Shown piece after piece: positions 32,577-43,778 of a stretch of 48,723 bases of DNA (position 1 is the first letter of the stretch; every line of letters starts with the position of its first letter). The notes beneath the pieces are model-generated. The model had not been told where the DNA came from and made no database searches. It was given only the letters and a program-made list of their open reading frames with translations. The translations under genes were made by a program, and so were the position numbers. Source of the stretch: Lachnospiraceae bacterium (GTDB taxonomy: Bacteria > Bacillota > Clostridia > Lachnospirales > Lachnospiraceae). Location of the stretch: positions 1 through 48,723 of the forward strand of contig JAILAF010000047.1 of NCBI GenBank assembly GCA_024681775.1, read 5' to 3'.

Positions 32577-33659
32577 ATGAAAAAACTGACAAGTATCTTG
32601 ATGGGGATTGCCCTGGTGGCAACCCTGCTCACAGGATGCGGCGCTTCCGGCGGGAATTCCGGAGCAAGCACCTCTGACGCGCCCAAGAAGGTCGGCGTGT
32701 CCATGCCTACCAAGGATCTCCAGAGATGGAACCAGGATGGTGACAACATGGAGAAGGAACTGAAGGCTGCAGGCTTTGAAGTAGAGCTTCAGTATGCAAA
32801 CAACGATCCCCAGACCCAGCTGTCCCAGATCGAGACCATGATCTCCAACGGCTGCAGCGTTCTGGTCATCGCAGCTGTCGAGGGTAACTCCCTGGGCGAG
32901 GCTCTGGATATGGCTAAGGCTGCCAACGTCCCTGTCATCGCTTACGACCGTCTGATCATGAACTCCGACGCAGTTTCCTACTACGCAACCTTCGATAACT
33001 ACAAGGTCGGTGTGGTACAGGGAACCTACGTTAAGGATACCCTGAATCTTGACTCCGCAGCAGGCCCCTTCAACATCGAGTTCACCGCAGGTGACCCCGG
33101 CGACAACAACGCAGGCTACTTCTTCAACGGCGCTTACGATGTTCTGAAGCCCTACATTGAGAGTGGCAAGCTGGTAGTCGTTTCCGGACAGAGCACCTTC
33201 GAAGAGGTTGCTACTCCTCAGTGGAAGTCCGAGACCGCACAGAGCAGAGCCGAGAACATCCTCTCCTCCTTCTATGCAGACGGAACCAACGTTGATGTAT
33301 GGCTGTGCTCCAACGACTCCACCGCACTCGGTGTTGAGACCGCACTTGCTACCAACTACAACGGAACCTATCCCATCATCACCGGCCAGGATTGCGACAA
33401 GGAGAACACCAAGAACATGATCGCCGGCAAGCAGTCCATGTCCGTGTTCAAGGATACCCGTACTCTTGCTTCCCAGGTTGTTAAGATGGTTGGCCAGATC
33501 CTGAAGGGTGAGAACGTTGATGTCAACGACACTTCTACTTATGACAATGGCGTCAAAGTCGTTCCTTCCTTCCTGTGCGAGCCCGTCTTCGCAGATGCGA
33601 ACAACTACAAGACCATCCTGATCGATTCCGGTTACTACACCGAGGACGATCTGAAGTAA
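32577..33659 (+). CDS. Sugar ABC transporter binding lipoprotein (ChvE/XylF type)
   Basis: 360 residues from the ATG at 32577, with GGAGGGAATACACT upstream; a longer frame upstream lacks a ribosome-binding site. Lipobox LLTGC. Type I binding fold: KKVGVSMPTKDLQRWNQDGDNM, YANNDPQTQLSQIETMISNGCSVLVIAAV, NVPVIAYDRLIMNSDAVSYYATFDNYKVG, IEFTAGDPGDNNAGYFFNG, WLCSNDSTALGVETAL, IITGQDCDKENTKNMI. This is the pattern of ChvE-like multi-monosaccharide binding proteins (galactose, arabinose, xylose). Codon usage is that of a highly expressed gene. Delivers sugar to the transporter encoded next. Confidence 0.92.
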   Translation: MKKLTSILMGIALVATLLTGCGASGGNSGASTSDAPKKVGVSMPTKDLQRWNQDGDNMEKELKAAGFEVELQYANNDPQTQLSQIETMISNGCSVLVIAAVEGNSLGEALDMAKAANVPVIAYDRLIMNSDAVSYYATFDNYKVGVVQGTYVKDTLNLDSAAGPFNIEFTAGDPGDNNAGYFFNGAYDVLKPYIESGKLVVVSGQSTFEEVATPQWKSETAQSRAENILSSFYADGTNVDVWLCSNDSTALGVETALATNYNGTYPIITGQDCDKENTKNMIAGKQSMSVFKDTRTLASQVVKMVGQILKGENVDVNDTSTYDNGVKVVPSFLCEPVFADANNYKTILIDSGYYTEDDLK

Positions 33660-33684
33660 TATCAGAAATAATGAACTACTCAGG

Positions 33685-33708
33685 GCAGGCGGGGCAAAAC
33701 CCGCCTGC
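33685..33708 (+). terminator. Intercistronic hairpin, likely attenuator between binding protein and ATPase
   Basis: GCAGGCGGG and CCCGCCTGC form a perfect nine-pair stem, followed by TTAT rather than a long T-tract. Such hairpins commonly protect the binding-protein message and reduce read-through. Confidence 0.6.
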
Positions 33709-33739
33709 TTATGGGTGAAGCAAAAGTGGAGGTGTGACC

Positions 33740-35278
33740 TTGGGCAAAATCCTGCTTGAAATGAAGAATATCACCAAGACATTCCCGGGCGTGAAAGCGC
33801 TGGACAATGTCAATCTGCAGGTGGAAGAGGGCGAGATCCATGCACTGGTAGGAGAGAACGGTGCCGGCAAGTCCACGCTGATGAACGTGCTCAGCGGCAT
33901 CTACCCCTACGGAACCTACGAGGGAGACATCGTATATAACGGCGAAGTATGCGCCTTTCAGAAGATCACCGATTCCGAGAAAAAGGGCATCGTGATCATT
34001 CACCAGGAGCTGGCTCTGGTACCCCAGATGTCCATCGGCGAGAACATGTTCCTGGGCAACGAGCGAGGAAAAAAAGGCGCCATAAATTGGAATGAAACGT
34101 ACAGCGAAGCCGACAAGTACCTGAAGATGGTAGGCCTGTCGGAGTCGTCGCGCGTGTTGATAAAGGATATCGGAACCGGCAAACAGCAGCTGGTGGAGAT
34201 TGCAAAGGCGCTGGCCAAGAAGGCAAAACTCCTGATCCTGGACGAGCCCACTTCCTCTCTGAACGAGACGGACTCCAGAGCGCTGCTGGATCTGATGCTG
34301 GAGTTTAAAAAACAGGGCATGACCATGATCATCATCAGCCATAAGCTGAATGAGGTGGTCTATGTGGCGGACAAGATCACGGTGATCCGCGACGGATCCA
34401 CGGTGGAGACGCTGGATTGCCATACCATGGAGATCGATGAGGACCGTATCATCAAAGGGATGGTCGGCCGTGAGATTACGGACCGTTTCCCGAAGCGGAG
34501 CGGCGTGGAGATCGGCGATGTGAATATGGAGGTCCGGAACTGGACCGTGTTCCATCCCCTGTACGCAGAGCGCAAGGTGGTGGACGATGTCAGCATGAGC
34601 GTCCGAAAGGGCGAGGTCGTGGGAATCTACGGACTCATGGGTGCCGGAAGGACCGAGCTGGCCATGAGCATCTTCGGGAAATCCTACGGCTCCGACATTA
34701 CCGGCCAGCTCCTGATCGGCGGCAAGGAAGTGAATCTGAAGAACCCCAAAGAAGCCATCAATGCCAAGCTGGCTTACGTTACCGAGGATCGGAAGGGCAA
34801 CGGACTGGTGCTGTCCAACCCCATCCGCGTCAATACTTCCCTGGCCAATATGAGCGGCGTCAGCAACCGCGGCATCATCGACAAGGACAAGGAATACCAG
34901 GTGGCAGTGGAGTACAAGGACAAGCTGCGGACCAAGACGCCTACCGTGGAGCAGAACGTGGGCAACCTCTCCGGAGGAAACCAGCAGAAGGTGCTCCTTG
35001 CCAAGTGGATGTTCACGGATCCGGATATCCTGATCCTGGACGAGCCCACCCGCGGCATCGATGTGGGTGCAAAATATGAGATCTACTGCATCATCAACGA
35101 CCTGGTAAAAGCCGGGAAATCCGTTGTGATGATCTCCTCCGAGCTTCCCGAGGTCATCGGCATGAGCGACCGGATCTACATCATGAATGAAGGCCGCTTC
35201 GTGGGAGAGATGAAAGCGTCCGAAGCGACACAGGAAAATATCATGGCTTGCATCTTGCAGTCGGGAAGGGGCGAATAA
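33740..35278 (+). CDS. Sugar ABC transporter double ATPase (MglA/XylG/GguA type)
   Basis: 512 residues from a TTG at 33740, seven bases after GGAGG; a GTG at 33734 is too close to that site. Two ABC domains: the first has Walker [10 protein letters not shown] and Walker [12 protein letters not shown]; the second, from about residue 260, has a variant P-loop ([10 protein letters not shown]), signature [10 protein letters not shown] and Walker [13 protein letters not shown]. This is the standard MglA-type arrangement in which the second site is degenerate. Energises the two permeases that follow. Fifty-base hairpin-containing gap upstream. Confidence 0.94.
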   Translation: MGKILLEMKNITKTFPGVKALDNVNLQVEEGEIHALVGENGAGKSTLMNVLSGIYPYGTYEGDIVYNGEVCAFQKITDSEKKGIVIIHQELALVPQMSIGENMFLGNERGKKGAINWNETYSEADKYLKMVGLSESSRVLIKDIGTGKQQLVEIAKALAKKAKLLILDEPTSSLNETDSRALLDLMLEFKKQGMTMIIISHKLNEVVYVADKITVIRDGSTVETLDCHTMEIDEDRIIKGMVGREITDRFPKRSGVEIGDVNMEVRNWTVFHPLYAERKVVDDVSMSVRKGEVVGIYGLMGAGRTELAMSIFGKSYGSDITGQLLIGGKEVNLKNPKEAINAKLAYVTEDRKGNGLVLSNPIRVNTSLANMSGVSNRGIIDKDKEYQVAVEYKDKLRTKTPTVEQNVGNLSGGNQQKVLLAKWMFTDPDILILDEPTRGIDVGAKYEIYCIINDLVKAGKSVVMISSELPEVIGMSDRIYIMNEGRFVGEMKASEATQENIMACILQSGRGE

Positions 35279-35280
35279 GT

Positions 35281-36453
35281 ATGAATCTGAAAGTTTTGGA
35301 CGTCTTAAAGAAATATACGATGGTATTTGCCCTGGCGGTCGTCATGATCTTCTTCTATTTCCAGACCGACGGCAAGATCCTGTACTCCCAGAATATCAAC
35401 AACCTGATCTCTCAGAATGCCTATGTGTTCGTGCTGGCAGCAGGCATGCTCCTGTGCATCCTCACCGGCGGTAACATCGACCTGGCAGTCGGTTCCGTGG
35501 TCTGTTTCGTCGGCGGTATCGGCGCAGTGATCATGGACAAGAGCATCAACATCTGGCTGGCAGTGGTCATCATGCTGGTGGGCGGCCTTCTGGTCGGCCT
35601 GTGGCAGGGCTTCTGGATCGCCTATGTGAAGGTTCCTCCCTTTATCGCCACCCTGGCAGGCATGTACGCGTTCCGCGGATTTTCCAACGTGGTCATGAAG
35701 GGCCTGACCGTGGGTGTCAGAGACGAGACCTTCCTGAAGGTCTTCGGCGGCGGCTCCGACTGTTACATCCCCGATTTCTTCGGCGGTGGTGATTTCAACA
35801 TCACCTGTATGGTGGTGGGCGTCATCTGTGTGGCGGTCTATCTGGGCATCACATTGCGGAAACGCGCAGCGGCCAGGTCCAAGGGGATCGAGGTGGAGAG
35901 CCTCACATCCATGATCATCAAGATGATCGTCATTTCGGCAGTGGTGCTTTGGGTATTCTACAAGCTGGCTACCAACGGCGGCAAGGGAATCCCCACCAGC
36001 CTTATCTGGATCGGCGTCGTGCTCATCGCTTATGAGTATGTCACCACCAAGACCACCGCCGGTCGCTACCTGTATGCTGTCGGCGGCAATGAAAAGGCCA
36101 CCAGACTTTCCGGTATCGATTCGAGAAAGGTTTATCTCTTTGCTTATCTGAACATGGGTCTCATGGCCGGTCTCGGCGGTATCCTTACCATCGCCAGAGC
36201 GCAGAACGCAGCGCCCACCTTCGGCGTCGGTTATGAGATGGATGCCATCGCAGCCTGCTTCATCGGCGGCGCCTCCGCATACGGCGGTGAAGGCAATATC
36301 TTCGGCGTCATCATCGGTGCGGTCCTGATGGGTGTCATCAACCAGGGCATGAGCATCATGGGTATTTCCGCCAACTATCAGAGTGTGGTCAAGGGCATCG
36401 TGGTGCTCCTCGCCATCGTCTTTGATGTGGTGTCGAACAAGAAGAAAAAGTAA
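35281..36453 (+). CDS. Sugar ABC transporter permease 1 (XylH/GguB family)
   Basis: 390 residues, ATG two bases after the ATPase stop codon region. About ten hydrophobic segments. Family blocks: NAYVFVLAAGMLLCILTGGNIDLAVGSVV, PPFIATLAGMYAFRGFSNVV, KTTAGRYLYAVGGNEKATRLSGI, GYEMDAIAACFIGGASAYGGEGNIFGVIIGAVLMGVINQGM. Long cytoplasmic loop near 200 with KKRAAARSKG-like basic residues. Works with the ATPase and, probably, with permease 2 as a pair. Confidence 0.93.
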   Translation: MNLKVLDVLKKYTMVFALAVVMIFFYFQTDGKILYSQNINNLISQNAYVFVLAAGMLLCILTGGNIDLAVGSVVCFVGGIGAVIMDKSINIWLAVVIMLVGGLLVGLWQGFWIAYVKVPPFIATLAGMYAFRGFSNVVMKGLTVGVRDETFLKVFGGGSDCYIPDFFGGGDFNITCMVVGVICVAVYLGITLRKRAAARSKGIEVESLTSMIIKMIVISAVVLWVFYKLATNGGKGIPTSLIWIGVVLIAYEYVTTKTTAGRYLYAVGGNEKATRLSGIDSRKVYLFAYLNMGLMAGLGGILTIARAQNAAPTFGVGYEMDAIAACFIGGASAYGGEGNIFGVIIGAVLMGVINQGMSIMGISANYQSVVKGIVVLLAIVFDVVSNKKKK

Positions 36454-36464
36454 GGAGAAAAGCT

Positions 36465-37634
36465 ATGGCAAAATATATGGATGTACTAAAGAAGAATGCA
36501 ATGCTGATCATCCTTGTGCTGGTATTTCTCTTCTTCACGGCACAGACGGGCGGAGCGATGCTGTCTCCCCTGAACTTTAACGCATTGATCATTCAGAACG
36601 CTTATGTGTTCATTCTGGCAACCGGTATGCTGATGTGTATGCTGACCGGCGGTAACATCGACCTGTCCTGCGGCTCCTTTGTCTGCTTCATGGGCGCCGT
36701 CGGCGGTGTCCTCATGGTGGTGAAGGAGAAAGGCACCGGCGTATCCATCCTGCTGATGCTCCTCATCGGTATCCTTTATGGCTGTGTGCTGGGCTTCCTG
36801 GTGGCGTATGTGGATATTCCACCCTGGATCGCAACCCTGGCAGGCTACCTGGCATTCCGCGGATGGGGAACCGCCATCCTGCTGGACAACAGCACCACCG
36901 GCAGTATCGCTCCCATCCCTGCAGGCTTCCTGAAGATCTTCTCCGGCAAGATCTTTGAGACGCCCATCACCCAGTTCAATGTGGTGTGCTTTGTGGTGGG
37001 TATCATCGCCAGTATCATTGTGGTGGCTCTGAACATCTTCACCAGAGTTTCCAAGCTCAAGAAGGGTTATGAAGCGGACTCTCTCGTATCCATGATCGTC
37101 AAGTCCGTCCTGTCCGTCTTTGTGATCATGCTATTTGCGTATAAGCTGGCCAAGGCCGGCGGCATCCCCACTGCTCTGGTGTGGGTGGTAGCCATCGTTC
37201 TGCTCTACAGCTTCATCACCTCCAAGACCACCCTGGGCAGATACTTCTACACCATCGGCGGTAACAAGGAGGCAACCCGCCTCTCCGGCGTGGATACCAG
37301 ACTGATCATGTTCTTTGCATATCTGAACATGGCAGTGCTGACGGTCCTCACCTCCTTTGTGGTCCTGGCCAGGACCCAGGCGGCCAATTCCACCGCAGGA
37401 ACCAACTACGAGATGGATGCCATCGCAGCCTGCGTGGTAGGCGGTGTCTCCGCATACGGCGGCTCCGGTTCCGTCTTCGGCATGGTGGTGGGTGCAACCC
37501 TCATCGGTGTCATCAACCTGGGCATGCAGCTCATGAATGTGGATGCCGACTGGCAGAAGATCGTCAAGGGTATCGTCCTGCTGGCAGCAGTGGTCTTCGA
37601 TATCCTGGCAGCCAAGAAGAACCAGAACAAATAA
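36465..37634 (+). CDS. Sugar ABC transporter permease 2 (XylH/GguB family)
   Basis: 389 residues, ATG with AAGGAGAAAAGCT upstream, 11 bases after permease 1. Clearly a diverged duplicate: NAYVFILATGMLMCMLTGGNIDLSCGSFV, PPWIATLAGYLAFRGWGTAIL, KTTLGRYFYTIGGNKEATRLSGV, NYEMDAIAACVVGGVSAYGGSGSVFGMVVGATLIGVINLGM. Most systems of this family use one permease as a homodimer, so this pair suggests a heterodimer. A strong terminator follows. Confidence 0.93.
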   Translation: MAKYMDVLKKNAMLIILVLVFLFFTAQTGGAMLSPLNFNALIIQNAYVFILATGMLMCMLTGGNIDLSCGSFVCFMGAVGGVLMVVKEKGTGVSILLMLLIGILYGCVLGFLVAYVDIPPWIATLAGYLAFRGWGTAILLDNSTTGSIAPIPAGFLKIFSGKIFETPITQFNVVCFVVGIIASIIVVALNIFTRVSKLKKGYEADSLVSMIVKSVLSVFVIMLFAYKLAKAGGIPTALVWVVAIVLLYSFITSKTTLGRYFYTIGGNKEATRLSGVDTRLIMFFAYLNMAVLTVLTSFVVLARTQAANSTAGTNYEMDAIAACVVGGVSAYGGSGSVFGMVVGATLIGVINLGMQLMNVDADWQKIVKGIVLLAAVVFDILAAKKNQNK

Positions 37635-37662
37635 AACAAGGCCCGGAAAAAGGGACAGATCG

Positions 37663-37694
37663 GCCCGGTGGGGGATTCCCCGCCGGGCTTTTTT
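37663..37694 (+). terminator. Strong rho-independent terminator after the transporter genes
   Basis: GCCCGG-T-GGGG and CCCC-G-CCGGGC around a GATT loop, followed by six T. It separates the transporter from the GH31 gene. Confidence 0.9.
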
Positions 37695-37920
37695 CGTGGA
37701 AAATAGCCGGAAACAGGGAAACCGTGCTATGGGAGCCGGCCCCGGATCTGCCGATGATTTTTCAGAAAAATTAGAAACCAAATATGGCGACGGCGGGGGA
37801 CTCCGTGGTATATTTGTTACAGTCGGGCAAAGCACCCGGCACGGAAACGGGTCCCATACCCGGACGAAAAGTCCGGTGGGAGCGTTTAAAATTGGAAAAA
37901 CGGATCGTAGGAGGGTTGCT
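37695..37920 (+). promoter_or_regulatory. Long structured leader of the GH31 gene
   Basis: 226 bases without a gene. They contain CGGG-CAAAGCA-CCCG (about 37823-37838) and the perfect hairpin CCGGAC-GAAAA-GTCCGG (37860-37876) nested in CCCA/TGGG. I tried to match cobalamin, TPP, c-di-GMP, guanidine and fluoride riboswitches and none fits. No convincing promoter pair was found, though one must lie here if the upstream terminator is efficient. Confidence 0.4.
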
Positions 37921-40221
37921 GTGAAATTTACGGAAGGTTTTTGGCTTCGGAAAGAGAGTGTGCAGGCGTCCTATGCGACGCAAGCCTACACGGTTGAGGA
38001 GATCCCCGGAGGAATGCGGATCGTTGCGCCGGAGCACCCCATTCACTCCAGAGCGGATGCGCTGGATCTGACGGCGCTGGTGCTGGAGTTTGTGTCCGCA
38101 GGACACAATGACATTGCTGTCACCGCCACCCATTTTCAGGGATATGAGCCGGATGAACCCCGGTATGAGCTGAATCTGGAGCCCGAGCCCACAGAGCTCA
38201 CCGTGACGGAAGACGAGGCGGTGCTGAAGGCGGGTGACATTACTGTCAGAGTCCATCGGGATCCTTTTTCCTATCAGTTTGAGGCGGACGGGAAGGTACT
38301 GACCACATCCGGCTTCCGGAATCTGGGCTATATGCGGGTGAACAAGCGCCCCATGTCCTATCGACCCGGGAAGCATTACCTCACGCAGGAGTACGAGCCC
38401 TACATGCTCAGCGAGCTGTCTCTGAAGCCCGGTGAGACGGTGTACGGCTTCGGCGAGCGCTTTACCCCCTTCGTGAAGAACGGGCAGACCGTCACCATGT
38501 GGAATGAGGACGGCGGCACCGCTTCCGAGGTGAGCTATAAGAATGTCCCTCTCTATGTTTCCAGCGAGCATTATGCGGTCTTTGCGGATCATACGGGCCC
38601 AGCGTCCTTTGAGGTGGGCACCGAGAAGGTGGAATTCGTGGGACTGTCCGTTCCCGGAGAGCAGATCCGGTATCATCTGATCTACGGCGAGACCCCCGAG
38701 GAGATCATGGCGGTCTATACGAACCTTACGGGCAAGCCTGCGCTGCCGCCCGCCTGGAGCTTTGGTCTCTGGCTTTCCACCAGTTTTAAGCCGGAGTATG
38801 ACGAGGAGACCACCGGGAAGCTCATTGCCGGCATGCAGGATCGGAACATTCCCACCAGGGTCTTCCACTTTGACTGTTACTGGATGAAAGCGCTCCACTG
38901 GTGCGATTTTACCTGGGATGACGAGGTCTTCTCCGATGTGGAGGGGATGCTGCAGCGCTACCACGACAAGGGCCTGAAGGTCTGCTGCTGGATCAATCCC
39001 TACATCGGCCAGAACAATGACATGTTCCGCGAGGGCATGGAAAACGGCTACTTCCTGATGCGCTGGGACGGCAAGGGCATCAAGCAGGTGGACAACTGGC
39101 AGCCGGGCCTGGCTGTGCTGGATGTGACCAATCCGGACGCCTGCGAGTGGTATGCGGGCAAGATCCGTGATCTGCTGCGGAAGGGCGTGGATGCCATCAA
39201 GACGGACTTCGGAGAGCGGATCCCTATCGATGTGGAATACTATGACGGCAGCGATCCCATGGCCATGCACAATTACTACTCCTACCTCTACAACAAGCTG
39301 GTCTTCGAGACCCTGGAGGAGGAGAAGGGCAAGGGCAATGCAGTCCTTTTTGCCAGAAGCGGAACCGCCGGATCCCAGAAGTTCCCGGTGCACTGGGGCG
39401 GGGATTGCAGCGCGACCTATGCTTCCATGGCGGAAACCCTGCGCGCAGGTCTGTCTTTTGCCATGAGCGGCTTTGCCTTCTGGTCCCATGATATTTCCGG
39501 GTTCGAGAGTACGGCGACGCCGGATCTGTACAAGCGCTGGGTGCAGTTCGGCCTCTTCTCCACCCACTCCCGCCTCCACGGCGCGGACACCTACCGGGTG
39601 CCCTGGCTCTTTGACGAGGAGTCCGTGGATGTAGTACGGTATTTCGCCGAGCTGAAAAATACGCTGATGCCCTATCTCTACAGCACGGCGGTGAAGGCTC
39701 ATAACCATGGCACGCCCATGATGCGTCCCATGATCTTCTCCTTCCCGGAGGATCCTGCCTGCAAGTACCTGGATATGCAGTACATGTTGGGTGACAGTCT
39801 CCTGGTGGCGCCGGTCTTTAACGAAGAAGGGCGCACCTCCTTCTACCTGCCCGAGGGCCTGTGGAAGAACCTGCTGGACGGCGAGGTGCTTTCCGGCGGC
39901 AGATGGTACGAGCGAACCTACGATTACTTCCATATGGCGGTCTTTGTCAAGGGAGACACCATCCTGCCTGTGGGCGGGAACAAGGCGGTACCGGACTACG
40001 ACTATCTGGAGGATCTGACCCTGCATTACTACCTGCCCACGGAGGACCGGACCTGCCGCATCGAGATCCCAGACCTGAGCGGCACCACCCTGCTGGAGGT
40101 GGAAGCCTCCTGCAGAAACGGCAAGGTGCACCTGCAGATGAAGGGCGACAGGAAGCCGGAGAAGCTCCGCTATGTGGTCCACCTGGAGGACGGCAGCGAG
40201 GAGAACGGCGAGCTCAGATAA
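37921..40221 (+). CDS. yicI: GH31 alpha-xylosidase (YicI/XylS type)
   Basis: 766 residues from a GTG at 37921, preceded by GGAGGGTTGCT. The catalytic nucleophile motif KTDFGERIP places D429, and the acid/base motif HWGGDCSATYASM places D495. The 66-residue spacing equals that in E. coli YicI (D416/D482), and the length is also close (772). N-terminal beta-sandwich (~1-240), barrel (~250-570), two C-terminal beta domains. Removes alpha-linked xylose from oligosaccharide ends (xyloglucan type, isoprimeverose). No signal peptide, so cytoplasmic and acting on imported sugars. Confidence 0.93.
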   Translation: MKFTEGFWLRKESVQASYATQAYTVEEIPGGMRIVAPEHPIHSRADALDLTALVLEFVSAGHNDIAVTATHFQGYEPDEPRYELNLEPEPTELTVTEDEAVLKAGDITVRVHRDPFSYQFEADGKVLTTSGFRNLGYMRVNKRPMSYRPGKHYLTQEYEPYMLSELSLKPGETVYGFGERFTPFVKNGQTVTMWNEDGGTASEVSYKNVPLYVSSEHYAVFADHTGPASFEVGTEKVEFVGLSVPGEQIRYHLIYGETPEEIMAVYTNLTGKPALPPAWSFGLWLSTSFKPEYDEETTGKLIAGMQDRNIPTRVFHFDCYWMKALHWCDFTWDDEVFSDVEGMLQRYHDKGLKVCCWINPYIGQNNDMFREGMENGYFLMRWDGKGIKQVDNWQPGLAVLDVTNPDACEWYAGKIRDLLRKGVDAIKTDFGERIPIDVEYYDGSDPMAMHNYYSYLYNKLVFETLEEEKGKGNAVLFARSGTAGSQKFPVHWGGDCSATYASMAETLRAGLSFAMSGFAFWSHDISGFESTATPDLYKRWVQFGLFSTHSRLHGADTYRVPWLFDEESVDVVRYFAELKNTLMPYLYSTAVKAHNHGTPMMRPMIFSFPEDPACKYLDMQYMLGDSLLVAPVFNEEGRTSFYLPEGLWKNLLDGEVLSGGRWYERTYDYFHMAVFVKGDTILPVGGNKAVPDYDYLEDLTLHYYLPTEDRTCRIEIPDLSGTTLLEVEASCRNGKVHLQMKGDRKPEKLRYVVHLEDGSEENGELR

Positions 40222-40243
40222 CCAAATCCAAATAAACAAAAAC

Positions 40244-40277
40244 AAAAAAACCATCGCCCGGGGGCGGTGGTTTTTTT
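40244..40277. terminator. Bidirectional terminator between GH31 and GH51 genes
   Basis: CCATCGCC and GGCGGTGG pair; seven A precede and seven T follow, so it works on both strands for the two converging operons. Confidence 0.9.
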
Positions 40278-40316
40278 GCGGGCCTCGCTGTTCAAAGATT
40301 TCCTTTGATTGCTATC

Positions 40317-42763
<2,447 letters not shown>

Positions 42764-42779
42764 AGGATACCTCCGCTCT

Positions 42780-43715
42780 TTATTTGCACTTATTCAGCAA
42801 GTCTTCCCATTTCCGGTCAACATACTCCTGAGCAGCTTCGATGGTCCACTCGTTGCCCGGCTTAAAGCAGTGCTTGAAGCGTCCCTGTTTGGACATGAAC
42901 TCCTCCACGGGGAGCTTCTTTTTGGGCTCATAGGTGAGGCGGTACTCGCCGTTCACCACCTCATAGAGGGGCCAGATGCAGGTGTCGATGGCAGCCTTGC
43001 AGATGTCGATGAGCTCGTCTGCGGGATACTGCCAGCCTCTGGGGCAGGGGGTCAGGACATTGACGAAGGTGGGGCCTTCGGTGTAGATGGCACGGTGTGC
43101 CTTCTCGTGAAAGTCCTTCATGGTGCCGAAGAGGGTGGTCTGTGCCACATAAGGAGAGCCGTGGGCCACCATGATCTGGGTCAGATCCTTCTGCACCTGC
43201 TTTTTTCCCACGGACTCGACGCCGGAGGGGGTGGTGGTGGCGGAGGCAAAACGGGGCGTAGCGGAGGAACGCTGGGTGCCCGTGTTCATGTAGGCGTTGT
43301 TGTCGTAGCAAAAATAGGTGAAATCATGTCCTCTCTCGAAAGCGCCGGAGAGGGACTGGAACCCGATGTCATAGGTACCGCCGTCACCGCCGATGGCCAG
43401 GATCTTTACATGTCTGTCCTCGGGGATGACGCCCTTGCGCTGCATGACCTTGTAGGCAGCTTCAACGCCGGAAGCGGTGGCGGAGGCGTTCTCAAAGGCG
43501 GTGTGGATGTAGGAATCCTCCCAGGCGGTGTAGGGATACTGGAAGGAAGAGACCTCCAGGCACCCGGTTGCATTGCAGATGACAGCCTTGTCATCCGGAT
43601 CGACGGCGCGCATCATGGCCCGGCAGACAATGCCGGCGCCGCACCCGGCACAGAGTCTGTGGCCGGAGTGGAAGCGCTCCTCTTTGTTCATTTCTTCTTT
43701 CAGATTGTATGCCAT
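42780..43715 (-). CDS. porB: 2-oxoacid (pyruvate):ferredoxin oxidoreductase, beta subunit
   Basis: 311 residues from the ATG at 43715 (MAYNLKEEMNKEERF), with AGGGAG upstream; an 18-residue extension has no site. Thiamine-pyrophosphate binding: LCAGCGAGIVCRAMM, then AIGGDGGTYDIGFQSLSGAFERGHDFTYFCYDNNAYMNTGTQRSSATP. Later Cys in TPCPRGWQYP fits the iron-sulfur ligands of this subunit. With the other three subunits it decarboxylates a 2-oxoacid to acyl-CoA and reduces ferredoxin. Gene order porC-porD-porA-porB. Confidence 0.93.
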   Translation of the reverse strand: MAYNLKEEMNKEERFHSGHRLCAGCGAGIVCRAMMRAVDPDDKAVICNATGCLEVSSFQYPYTAWEDSYIHTAFENASATASGVEAAYKVMQRKGVIPEDRHVKILAIGGDGGTYDIGFQSLSGAFERGHDFTYFCYDNNAYMNTGTQRSSATPRFASATTTPSGVESVGKKQVQKDLTQIMVAHGSPYVAQTTLFGTMKDFHEKAHRAIYTEGPTFVNVLTPCPRGWQYPADELIDICKAAIDTCIWPLYEVVNGEYRLTYEPKKKLPVEEFMSKQGRFKHCFKPGNEWTIEAAQEYVDRKWEDLLNKCK

Positions 43716-43733
43716 TGTATACTCCCTATCGTG

Positions 43734-43757
43734 CGCGCAGGGCCTGATGCCTGCGCG
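43734..43757 (-). promoter_or_regulatory. GC-rich intercistronic hairpin between porA and porB
   Basis: CGCGCAGG and CCTGCGCG form a perfect eight-pair stem in the 63-base gap. No T-tract, so a stability or processing element is more likely than termination. Confidence 0.6.
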
Positions 43758-43778
43758 AGATTCTCTCAAAATCCCTGC

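Noticed and set aside
37695-37920. Cobalamin or guanidine riboswitch before the GH31 gene
   Set aside because: Parts such as CGGACGAAAAGTCCGG look suggestive, but the conserved boxes of those classes are not all present.
37771-40254. Long open frame opposite the GH31 gene, similar to ones opposite the GH51, por and sensor genes
   Set aside because: All lack start signals and family blocks; the sense genes carry catalytic residues at the expected spacing.
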